A stretch of 7,016 bases of DNA from DATHSN01 sp035464115 (GTDB lineage: Bacteria > Actinomycetota > Acidimicrobiia > Acidimicrobiales > SKKL01). The stretch covers positions 1-7,016 of the forward strand of contig DATHSN010000358.1 of assembly GCA_035464115.1 (NCBI GenBank). Reading direction: 5' to 3'. The notes under the pieces are model-generated. The model saw only the letters and a list, made by a program, of their open reading frames with translations. It did no database searches and was not told where the DNA came from. Shown piece by piece: positions 1 through 7,016 of the stretch (its first letter is position 1; every line of letters starts with the position of its first letter). Both the position numbers and the translations under genes were made by a program.

Positions 1-1
1 G

Positions 2-1549
2 CCGAGGACCACCGAGGCGCCCACCACTGTGCCGCCCACCAATGCGCCGCCCAGCAGCGTGCCCGAGGGCGACTCGACCGGGCCCGAGGGCGACCCGTTC
101 CGTCCTGCGCTGCGCTTCACGCCGGCGCAGAACTGGATGAACGACCCGAACGGGCCGGTCTACCTCGACGGCGAGTACCACCTGTTCTTCCAGCACAACC
201 CCGACGACATCGTGTGGGGCGACATCGGCTGGGGCCACGCGGTGACGACCGACCTGTTCGGTTGGGACGAGCTCGACATGGCGCTGCGGGCCGATCCGGC
301 CGGCATGGTGTTCTCCGGCAGCGCGGTGGTCGACCACGACGACACCAGCGGGCTGTGCGCCGAGCCGGGCTGCCTGGTGGCGATCTACACCTCCCACATC
401 GTGAACCCCGAGACCCTGGCGTCACGCCAGGCCCAGAGCCTGGCCTGGAGCGACGACCGGGGCCGCACCTGGCAGCGCTACGAGGGCAACCCGGTGCTCG
501 ACGTGGAGATCGCCGACTTCCGCGACCCCCACGTGACCTGGCACGAGCCGAGCGGTCAGTGGATCATGGCGGTGGCCCGGCCGGTCGACCGACGGGTCGC
601 CTTCTACCGCTCGCCCGACCTGCGCTCGTGGGAGCTGGCGTCGGAGTTCGGCCCCCTCGGCGCCACCGATGGGATCTGGGAGTGCCCGGTGCTCGTGGAG
701 CTGCCCGTCGACGGCGACCCCGACGACCGTCGTTGGGTGCTCAAGGTCGACCACAACCCCGGCCACGTCACCGGCGGGTCGGGGGCCCAGTACTTCATCG
801 GCGACTTCGACGGCACCACGTTCATCCCCTTCGGCATCGAGGGCGAGCCCCGTTGGGTCGACCACGGCCCCGACTACTACTGCGCCATGCAGTGGAGCGA
901 CGAGCCCGACCGGGGCGGCGAGCGCACATGGATCGCCTGGATGAGCAACTGGGACTACGCGTCGGACCTGCCCACCAGCCCGTGGCGGGGCGCCATGACC
1001 CTGCCCCAGGTGGTGGCGCTGCGGTCGTTCGACGGCGGGGTCGAGCTGGTGCGCCAGCCCGTCCCCGAGCTCGAGGCCCGACGCGGCGTTCACCGCCGCT
1101 ACGAGGCGGCCGACATGGCGGCGCTGGCCGAGCAGCTCGCCGCCGACGACCTGGGGGGTGACGTGGTGGAGCTGATCGCCAACGTCGAGGTCGGTGAGGC
1201 CGACGAGGTGGCCGTGCGGGTCCACGTCGGTGCGGACCGTGAGACGGTGGTCGGCTACGACGTGACGACCGAGCGCCTCTTCGTCGACCGGCGTCGATCG
1301 GGGATCGTCGACTTCCACTCGAGCTTCCCGGCCCGCCACGAGGCACCGCTACCCCTCGGCGACGACCGGGCGATCGAGCTGCGGATCATCGTCGACCGCT
1401 CGTCGGTCGAGGTGTTCGCCGATCGGGGACGGGTGGTGCTGACCGAGCTCGTGTTCCCCGAGGGTGACCGCCACGGCATCGACGTGACGTCGACCGGCGG
1501 TCGGTCGGGCCCGGTGACCCTCGACGTGTGGCCGCTGAGGGCCCCCTGA
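2..1549 (+). CDS. Glycoside hydrolase family 32 (levanase/inulinase/invertase-like beta-fructosidase), 5' end outside window
   Basis: Hydrolyses beta-fructosidic bonds in sucrose or fructans, probably outside the cytoplasm. Numbered from the GTG at base 29 (506 residues), the five-bladed propeller has all three GH32 acidic motifs: WMNDPNG with nucleophile D39, FRDPHV with transition-state stabiliser D166, and WECP with acid/base E218. An FSGSAVVD stretch lies at 95-102, and the C-terminal beta-sandwich has the usual DRSSVEVFADRG motif near 456-467. The frame stays open to the left edge, and the residues before the catalytic domain form a Pro/Thr/Ser-rich linker (TTEAPTTVPPTNAPPSS). GTG 29 is therefore probably an internal valine, and the true start, likely with a signal peptide or lipobox, lies upstream. 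The nearby pair C110/C115 could form a disulfide after export. Exo-levanase, exo-inulinase and invertase cannot be told apart by motif alone. Family assignment is near certain; substrate and export are inferred. It converges on the amidohydrolase gene. Confidence 0.95.
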   Translation, partial: PRTTEAPTTVPPTNAPPSSVPEGDSTGPEGDPFRPALRFTPAQNWMNDPNGPVYLDGEYHLFFQHNPDDIVWGDIGWGHAVTTDLFGWDELDMALRADPAGMVFSGSAVVDHDDTSGLCAEPGCLVAIYTSHIVNPETLASRQAQSLAWSDDRGRTWQRYEGNPVLDVEIADFRDPHVTWHEPSGQWIMAVARPVDRRVAFYRSPDLRSWELASEFGPLGATDGIWECPVLVELPVDGDPDDRRWVLKVDHNPGHVTGGSGAQYFIGDFDGTTFIPFGIEGEPRWVDHGPDYYCAMQWSDEPDRGGERTWIAWMSNWDYASDLPTSPWRGAMTLPQVVALRSFDGGVELVRQPVPELEARRGVHRRYEAADMAALAEQLAADDLGGDVVELIANVEVGEADEVAVRVHVGADRETVVGYDVTTERLFVDRRRSGIVDFHSSFPARHEAPLPLGDDRAIELRIIVDRSSVEVFADRGRVVLTELVFPEGDRHGIDVTSTGGRSGPVTLDVWPLRAP

Positions 1550-1586
1550 CGGGAGACCCGTGGCCCCGGACACCCACCCCAACGAG

Positions 1587-1635
1587 GTTCTTCCGGCAGA
1601 AGTGGCTGCTCAGCGACCACTTCTGCCGGACGAAC
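1587..1635. terminator. Strong inverted repeat between convergent genes, candidate bidirectional terminator
   Basis: A perfect 14-bp stem (TCCGGCAGAAGTGG at 1592-1605 with its complement at 1617-1630) encloses an 11-nt loop. Beyond one T/C mismatch it continues with GTTC pairing GAAC, giving 18 pairs of 19. It lies 37 bp after the GH32 stop and 82 bp after the amidohydrolase stop, between genes facing each other. That is where a shared terminator is expected. No T-tract follows on either strand, as is common for hairpin terminators in high-GC actinomycetes. It could also be a copy of a dispersed palindromic repeat. Confidence 0.6.
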
Positions 1636-1659
1636 GACCAGCGCGGGCGGCAGCGGTGG

Positions 1660-1695
1660 CGATCAGCCCCGGACGAGCCGGCCGGGACGGGCGCC
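1660..1695 (-). repeat. Displaced second copy of the amidohydrolase 3' end (gene remnant)
   Basis: This 36-bp stretch matches 1715-1750 at 33 of 36 positions, with a 55-bp period. On the minus strand it encodes GARPGRLVRG followed by TGA, the same ending as the intact amidohydrolase. All three differences fall at third codon positions (CGC/CGT, CGC/CGG, GTG/GTC) and are silent. It lies beyond the functional stop codon and in another frame relative to the gene, so it should not be translated. It looks like the tail of a lost paralogue, or a scar of allele replacement. Similarity fades at both ends of the unit. Confidence 0.7.
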
Positions 1696-1717
1696 AGGGG
1701 TCGCCGGTGGGCGCCGA

Positions 1718-3448
<1,731 letters not shown>

Positions 3449-3456
3449 GTGCCCCA

Positions 3457-3463
3457 CTCCCCT
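3457..3463 (-). promoter_or_regulatory. Shine-Dalgarno AGGGGAG deciding the amidohydrolase start
   Basis: AGGGGAG on the minus strand ends 8 nt before ATG 3448, an ideal distance. It overlaps the alternative in-frame GTG at 3457, which would have no spacing at all. The amidohydrolase motif MFDLVIRGG beginning exactly at the ATG agrees with this choice. Confidence 0.65.
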
Positions 3464-3470
3464 GGTCCCC

Positions 3471-3488
3471 CGCTGCTGTACGGCAGCG
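3471..3488. promoter_or_regulatory. Near-palindromic 18-bp site, candidate operator for the amidohydrolase gene
   Basis: CGCTGCTGTACGGCAGCG equals its own reverse complement at 16 of 18 positions. It sits 22 bp upstream of the amidohydrolase ATG and overlaps the possible -10 box at 3485-3490. A dimeric repressor bound here would block transcription initiation. No regulator gene is in the window, so the binding protein is unknown. Palindromes this short also arise by chance in GC-rich DNA. Confidence 0.35.
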
Positions 3489-3490
3489 TA
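3485..3490 (-). promoter_or_regulatory. Possible -10 box TACGCT of the amidohydrolase gene
   Basis: TACGCT on the minus strand fits the actinobacterial TANNNT -10 pattern. A start 6-7 nt downstream would leave a leader of about 30 nt containing the Shine-Dalgarno. No convincing TTGACA-like -35 box is seen; at a 17-bp spacing the sequence is CAGTTC. The call rests on pattern and position only. Confidence 0.35.
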
Positions 3491-3505
3491 ACCCCACGCC
3501 CCCAG

Positions 3506-3558
3506 CCGAACTGGCGAATCGTCGGTGCGTCACCCGCACCCTGGGTTCGCCGGTTCGG
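3506..3558. terminator. Long two-tier hairpin between protease and amidohydrolase genes
   Basis: Outer arms of 15 bp (3506-3520 and 3544-3558) pair at 13 positions, with two more G-U pairs if read as + strand RNA. Inside, after a 3x3 internal loop, GGTGCG (3524-3529) pairs with CGCACC (3535-3540) around a 5-nt loop. It begins 40 bp past the protease stop, so a terminator for that gene is the simplest role. No T-tract follows. The two G-U pairs form only in RNA from the + strand and become A/C mismatches in RNA of the flanking genes, which weakens the terminator reading slightly. Confidence 0.45.
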
Positions 3559-3559
3559 A

Positions 3560-3582
3560 GGGGGGAGGAGGGGTCGGGCGGG
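3560..3582 (+). other. G-quadruplex motif, C-rich on the transcribed RNA
   Basis: Four G-runs of 6, 4, 3 and 3 bases separated by loops of 4, 2 and 1 bases meet the canonical G4 rule on the + strand. Another run of four G follows at 3591-3594. The + strand is the template for both flanking genes, and RNA read through here is C-rich and G-poor, as in Rho loading sites. It lies between the protease stop and the hairpin, so it may assist termination. G-runs are common in GC-rich genomes. Confidence 0.4.
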
Positions 3583-3598
3583 TCGCGGTCGGGGCTCG

Positions 3599-4315
3599 TC
3601 AACCAGACGCCGGCGCGGCGTCGAGCGCGGCGACGGGGTGGGCCAGGCCGACGCCGGTGTGGGCCTCGACCGCGAACATCACCGCCACGACCTCGCCGTC
3701 GGCGTCGACCACCGGGCCTCCGGAGAACCCGGGCTCGACGCGGGCGTCGATGACCACCACGTCGGCCCTCTGGCCGAACGTCGATCCGTCGGCCACCGCG
3801 AGCACCCGGCCCCGCCGCACGGCCAAGGTGGCGCCGCCCGGATGCCCGGCGACCACCACCAGGTCACCCGCGACCGCCGCGTCGACGGACGCGGTCAGCG
3901 CCGACGGGCCGGACGACGCGAGAGGAGCTGCCGCCAGGTCGGCACCGGACACCACCGCGAACGGGCCCGATCCCCCGGCCACCAGCGCCACCCCGTCGAC
4001 CACGTGGGCCGCGCTGACCAGGCGGGGCGACGAGTCGGCCCCGAGGGCGAACACGGTGCCGAACCCGAAGGTCGCACCGCTGCGCACCGTGGCGCCGTGC
4101 ACCGCTCGCTCGTCGACGCCGGCGTGGGCGGCGCCCGCGCGCTTGGGTGCCTCGCCGTCGACGGCGTCGGTGACCGGGGCGTCGCTCACCACCAGCGTCG
4201 CCAGCGTCCCCACCACGACCACGGCGACGAGGAGGGCACCGCCGACGCGTCGCGCTGGGCCCCGCGTCGTGGGTCGCTGCGCCTCGACCGCGTCCGTGAT
4301 CGTCGTGGCCCCCAC
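3599..4315 (-). CDS. Membrane-anchored trypsin-like (S1/HtrA-type) serine protease
   Basis: A 238-residue protein from the chosen GTG start. A short N-terminus ending in RR is followed by one hydrophobic segment (about 24-43), which should anchor it with the protease domain outside the membrane. The catalytic triad can be read as H104 in SAAHVVDG, D126 in ADLAAAP and S198 in GFSGGPVVDADG; H and S are clear, D less so. The oxyanion-loop glycine pattern and the ending GVGLAHPVAAL resemble HtrA-type proteases, but no PDZ domain follows, and the H-to-D distance of 22 is short. The open frame continues upstream to 5053, but there it runs antisense to the hydrolase gene and has no protease similarity. 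GTG 4315 is the first plausible start before the anchor; no strong ribosome site is visible, so the start is uncertain by a few codons. It is divergent from the hydrolase gene. The target protein is unknown. Confidence 0.82.
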   Translation of the reverse strand: MGATTITDAVEAQRPTTRGPARRVGGALLVAVVVVGTLATLVVSDAPVTDAVDGEAPKRAGAAHAGVDERAVHGATVRSGATFGFGTVFALGADSSPRLVSAAHVVDGVALVAGGSGPFAVVSGADLAAAPLASSGPSALTASVDAAVAGDLVVVAGHPGGATLAVRRGRVLAVADGSTFGQRADVVVIDARVEPGFSGGPVVDADGEVVAVMFAVEAHTGVGLAHPVAALDAAPASG

Positions 4316-4384
4316 GCCGGGACCGTGCCCCGGGCGGCACCGGCGGATGCGCTCGCCGGGGGTCGGGTCGCCGCCGGCCGCGGG

Positions 4385-4390
4385 TAGGTT
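4385..4390 (+). promoter_or_regulatory. -10 box TAGGTT for a probable leaderless transcript
   Basis: TAGGTT matches TANNNT and ends 6 nt before GTG 4397. This places the G of the start codon at the expected +1 position. Leaderless mRNAs beginning directly with ATG or GTG are well established in actinobacteria. No clear -35 is seen, and ribosome-site similarity (GGTAGG) is weak, so leaderless initiation explains the start best. Confidence 0.55.
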
Positions 4391-4396
4391 CGACGG

Positions 4397-5089
4397 GTGG
4401 CCGAGCACGAACCAGCCCGCCGGCGGGCCGGCACCGCCTACGTCGTCGCCCCGGAGTCGGGGCACGGCCCGGGGGTGCTGGTCCTGCACGCGTGGTGGGG
4501 GCTCAACGCGTTCATGCGGCAGGTGTGCGACCGCCTGGCCGACCAGGGGTTCGTGGCCCTCGCCCCCGACCTGCACGGGGGCCGCACCGCCGAGCTCCCC
4601 GACGACGCCGAAGAGCTGCTCGCGTCGATCGACGTCAACGCGGCCGCCGGACTGGTCCGGTCGAGCGCCGCCACCCTGCGCGACCTGCCGATCACCGACG
4701 AGGGCCCCATCGGCGTGGTCGGCTTCTCGATGGGCGCGTCGTGGGGCCTGTGGCTCGCCGCCCGCGCCCCTGAGGAGGTGGCGGCCACGGTCGTCTTCTA
4801 CGGGGCCCAGGACGTCGACTTCGAGCCGGCCGAAGCCGCGTTCCTCGGCCACTTCGCCGAGCACGACGAGTTCGTCTCCGACGACGACCTCGTCGAGATG
4901 GAGGCCCACCTGCGCCTGCTCGGCAAGGACGTCGAGTTCCACCGCTACCCGGGCACCGGCCACTGGTTCTTCGAGGAGGACCGTCCCGCCGCCTACCACC
5001 CCGCCGCCGCCGACGAGGCCTGGGCGCGCACCGTCGACTTCCTGCACGACCACCTCGACGGGCCGGCACCCGACGATCCCACCGCCTGA
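4397..5089 (+). CDS. Dienelactone hydrolase family alpha/beta hydrolase, serine-type
   Basis: A 230-residue cytoplasmic hydrolase of the dienelactone hydrolase family, the usual length for it. The start region VLVLHAWWGLN (27-37) and LAPDLHGG (55-62) are family marks. The catalytic triad is S111 in GFSMGA, D157 in EHDEFV and H189 in GTGHWFFEE. Classical chlorocatechol-pathway dienelactone hydrolases use Cys in a GxCxG elbow and a Glu in HEWWG-like positions. Here the nucleophile is Ser and the Glu is Ala (A32), so the protein is more likely a general esterase or lactonase than a true dienelactone hydrolase. No other aromatic-degradation gene is nearby. The GTG start is supported by the -10 box 6 nt upstream and by the position of the first beta-strand. 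It may head an operon with the two genes that follow, after a 44-bp gap. Family assignment is firm; the substrate is unknown. Confidence 0.92.
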   Translation: MAEHEPARRRAGTAYVVAPESGHGPGVLVLHAWWGLNAFMRQVCDRLADQGFVALAPDLHGGRTAELPDDAEELLASIDVNAAAGLVRSSAATLRDLPITDEGPIGVVGFSMGASWGLWLAARAPEEVAATVVFYGAQDVDFEPAEAAFLGHFAEHDEFVSDDDLVEMEAHLRLLGKDVEFHRYPGTGHWFFEEDRPAAYHPAAADEAWARTVDFLHDHLDGPAPDDPTA

Positions 5090-5133
5090 CCACGCGGGCG
5101 ACTGACCCCGCTCCCAGGCGGGTAGTCCCCTGC

Positions 5134-6144
5134 GTGCGTCCCCCCACCGTCACCCGCCCCGCACCGGTCGCCCCGGCGCTCCCCGAGCCCCGGGGTCCGC
5201 TGTCGGCCGCCCTCGTCGCCCACCTCTGGCAGCGACGAGGACCGCTCCCCGACCCGGTCGTCGACGACCCCCTCGGCGACGACGACCTGCAGCTGGCGCT
5301 CTACGGGTGCTACGAGCTGCACTACCGCTCGTTCCACGGCGTCGACGACGCCGCCGAGTGGGACCCCGAGCTGCTCGCGTGGCGGTCCCGGCTCGAGGAG
5401 CCGTTCGTCGCCGCCCTGTGCGACGCGGTGGGCCCGGTCGACGGCACCGACGTCGTCGCCCGCCTGAACGAGCTGGCGACCGCGCCCGGGCCGTCGTTGT
5501 CGAGCCACATGGCGGAGCGGGGCACGCTCGAGCAGATGCGTGAGTTCGCCGTGCACCGGTCGCCCTACCAGCTCAAGGAAGCCGACCCCCACACGTGGGC
5601 GATCCCCCGGCTCGCGGGCGCGCCGAAGGCGGCGATGGTCCAGGTGCAGATGGAGGAGTACGGCGAGGGCGTCGAAGCCGACATGCACTCGACGCTGTTC
5701 GCCGACACCCTCGCCGAGCTGGACCTCGACCCCACCTACGGGCGCTACCTCGACGTGGTGCCGGGCACCACGCTCGCCACCACCAACATCATCAGCCTGT
5801 TCGGGCTCCACCGGCGCTGGCGGGGCGCGCTCGTCGGCCACCTCGCGCTGTTCGAGATGACGTCGGTGACCCCGATGGGCCGCTACTCCGACGCCCTCGC
5901 CCGGCTCGGGTTCGGGGCACGGGCCCGTCGCTTCTACGACGTGCACGTCACCGCCGACCAGGACCACGAGGTGGTCGCCGCGCACCACCTGGCCGGGGGC
6001 CTCGCCAGTCGAGAACCCCACCTCGCCGACGACATCGTGTTCGGCGCAAGCGCCGCGTCGCTGGTGGAGGGCCGCTTCGCCAGCGCCCTCCTCGACGCGT
6101 GGCGCGCTGGTCGCTCGTCGCTGCGGGCCCCGATCCCGACGTGA
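5134..6144 (+). CDS. Heme-oxygenase-like iron-containing redox enzyme (putative diiron/dimetal oxidase)
   Basis: A 336-residue soluble, mostly helical protein resembling actinobacterial 'iron-containing redox enzyme' proteins of the heme-oxygenase-like dimetal (HDO) superfamily. Candidate metal ligands have the family spacing: E178 and H185 (E-x6-H in EYGEGVEADMH), E241 (ALFEMTS), and H271, D275 and H278 (H-x3-D-x2-H in YDVHVTADQDH). This matches the ligand pattern known for CADD, whose relatives carry out O2-dependent cleavage, desaturation or N-oxygenation of small molecules. An N-terminal helix has YELHYRSFHG (60-69), and the first 20 residues are Pro-rich and probably disordered. The GTG start is plausible, but its ribosome site is weak (AGGCGGGTAG). 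The stop overlaps the start of the glycosyltransferase by 4 bp, indicating translational coupling and a shared pathway. The substrate cannot be inferred; a non-redox dimetal role is the main alternative. Confidence 0.8.
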   Translation: MRPPTVTRPAPVAPALPEPRGPLSAALVAHLWQRRGPLPDPVVDDPLGDDDLQLALYGCYELHYRSFHGVDDAAEWDPELLAWRSRLEEPFVAALCDAVGPVDGTDVVARLNELATAPGPSLSSHMAERGTLEQMREFAVHRSPYQLKEADPHTWAIPRLAGAPKAAMVQVQMEEYGEGVEADMHSTLFADTLAELDLDPTYGRYLDVVPGTTLATTNIISLFGLHRRWRGALVGHLALFEMTSVTPMGRYSDALARLGFGARARRFYDVHVTADQDHEVVAAHHLAGGLASREPHLADDIVFGASAASLVEGRFASALLDAWRAGRSSLRAPIPT

Positions 6145-7016
6145 GCGCGCCGGCCGCGCCGACCCCCACGGGCCCCGACCCGGCCGGCGCCAGCATCGAG
6201 TGCAGCTACGTGCTGCCGTTGCGACGGTGGCGGTTCGAGCCGATCGACGAGCTCGTCACCTACCTGGAGCGGCTCGCCGAGGTCGTCGACGACGTCGTCG
6301 TGGTCGACGGCTCCGCGCCTCCGATCTTCGCCGCGCACGCCGCCGCGCTGCCGCCGGCGGTGCGCCACGTGCCCGTCGACCCCGCCCGCACCGGTGGGTT
6401 CGGCAAGGTCAACGGCGTGCTCACCGGGGTCGACCGGGCCCGCCACGAGCGGATCGTGCTCGCCGACGACGACGTGCGGTACGACCGCGCCACGCTCGCC
6501 GCCGCGGTCGCCGGCCTCGACCGGGCCCACCTGGTGCGACCCCAGAACCACTTCGACCCGCTCCCCTGGCACGCCCGCTGGGACACGTCGCGCAGCCTGT
6601 TGAACCGGGCCCTCGGCCACGATCACCCCGGGACGCTGATCGTGCGCCGGTCGGCGGTGCTGGCCACCGGCGGCTACGACGCCGACGTGCTGTTCGAGAA
6701 CCTCGAGCTGCCGCGCACCATCGAGGCCAGCGGAGGACGGGTGGTCGACGCCCACGGCCTGTTCGTGGCCCGGCGCCCGTCGTCGTTCGCGCACTTCCGC
6801 AGCCAGCGGGTGCGCCAGGCCTACGACAGCTTCGCCACGCCGGTCCGCATGGCCGGCGAGCTCGCGGTGCTGCCCGCCGTGGCGACCGCGCTCGCCCGGC
6901 GGCGGCCCGGGTTCGACGCCGCGGGTGCCCTGGCGACGGTGGCGGTCGCCGAGGCCGGGCGCCGACGGGCGGGCGGGGCCCGGGTGTTCCCCCCGTCGAC
7001 CGCCTGGTTCGCCCCG
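6141..7016 (+). CDS. Glycosyltransferase, family 2-like (GT-A), 3' end outside window
   Basis: 292 codons are visible, open to the right edge. The start GTG overlaps the preceding TGA as GTGA. After a disordered Pro-rich N-terminus comes a GT-A nucleotide-binding fold: beta-strand CSYVLPLR (21-28), VVVVDGS with D56, GGFGKVNGV, and LADDDVRY, whose D109-D111 form the DxD metal/nucleotide-sugar site. Downstream are QNHFDPLPWHARWD (135-148), LFENLELPRT with E186/E189 as possible catalytic acids, and QRVRQAYD (222-229), which stands where QxxRW lies in processive GT2 enzymes. A moderately hydrophobic stretch follows (about 236-250), suggesting membrane association in the missing C-terminus. It probably transfers a sugar from a nucleotide-sugar donor; the acceptor is unknown, and coupling to the dimetal enzyme suggests the same product. 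The fold is well supported, the exact family less so. Confidence 0.85.
   Translation, partial: MSAPAAPTPTGPDPAGASIECSYVLPLRRWRFEPIDELVTYLERLAEVVDDVVVVDGSAPPIFAAHAAALPPAVRHVPVDPARTGGFGKVNGVLTGVDRARHERIVLADDDVRYDRATLAAAVAGLDRAHLVRPQNHFDPLPWHARWDTSRSLLNRALGHDHPGTLIVRRSAVLATGGYDADVLFENLELPRTIEASGGRVVDAHGLFVARRPSSFAHFRSQRVRQAYDSFATPVRMAGELAVLPAVATALARRRPGFDAAGALATVAVAEAGRRRAGGARVFPPSTAWFAP

Noticed and set aside
3449..3457. GTG 3457 as amidohydrolase start, three codons longer
   Set aside because: The AGGGGAG ribosome site overlaps this codon but is ideally spaced for ATG 3448.
4316..5053. N-terminal extension of the protease frame antisense to the hydrolase gene
   Set aside because: The hydrolase on + has full motifs and triad; the extension is a reverse reading of it, and the anchor and protease domain need only the part from 4315.
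3525..5105. A 526-codon + strand frame across the protease and hydrolase genes
   Set aside because: Its composition is Pro/Ser/Thr/Arg-rich without motifs, and it overlaps two better-supported genes.
5116..5133. A leaderless -10 box (TAGTCC) for the heme-oxygenase-like gene
   Set aside because: The last position of TANNNT is C rather than T, and the spacing to GTG is only 5 nt; too weak to list, though an internal promoter in the 44-bp gap is not excluded.
5934..6794. A 286-codon - strand frame under the glycosyltransferase
   Set aside because: It is the antisense of the glycosyltransferase, which has DxD and other conserved motifs; the reverse frame has none.

Overview
The window is a very GC-rich piece of bacterial chromosome. 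Third codon positions are almost always G or C, GTG starts are frequent, coding is dense, and one start looks leaderless. This fits a high-GC actinomycete (Actinomycetota). The style resembles Acidimicrobiia such as Ilumatobacter or Iamia relatives, but that is an impression, not something the sequence proves. I see no rRNA, tRNA, CRISPR array, transposase or phage gene.

Layout, left to right. (1) A glycoside hydrolase family 32 fructan/sucrose hydrolase on + that enters from beyond the left edge; a Pro/Thr-rich linker in front of the catalytic domain suggests an exported protein. (2) A 168-bp gap between convergent genes, holding a strong inverted repeat and a second, synonymously diverged copy of the last codons of the next gene. 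(3) An amidohydrolase of the N-acyl-D-amino-acid deacylase group on -. (4) A 150-bp gap with a long hairpin, a G-quadruplex motif and a near-palindrome over a possible promoter. (5) A membrane-anchored trypsin-like serine protease on -. (6) An 81-bp divergent promoter region. (7) Three genes on +: a serine-type dienelactone-hydrolase-like alpha/beta hydrolase, a heme-oxygenase-like putative diiron/dimetal enzyme, and a family-2-like glycosyltransferase cut by the right edge.

The last two genes overlap by 4 bp (GTGA) and are almost certainly co-transcribed; the hydrolase 44 bp upstream may belong to the same operon. This trio (hydrolase, metal-dependent oxidative enzyme, glycosyltransferase) is the part most likely to be a poorly described small-molecule or envelope pathway, but no substrate can be read from the sequence. 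The left half looks like ordinary catabolic and housekeeping content. Its most unusual local feature is the duplicated 3' end of the amidohydrolase gene.
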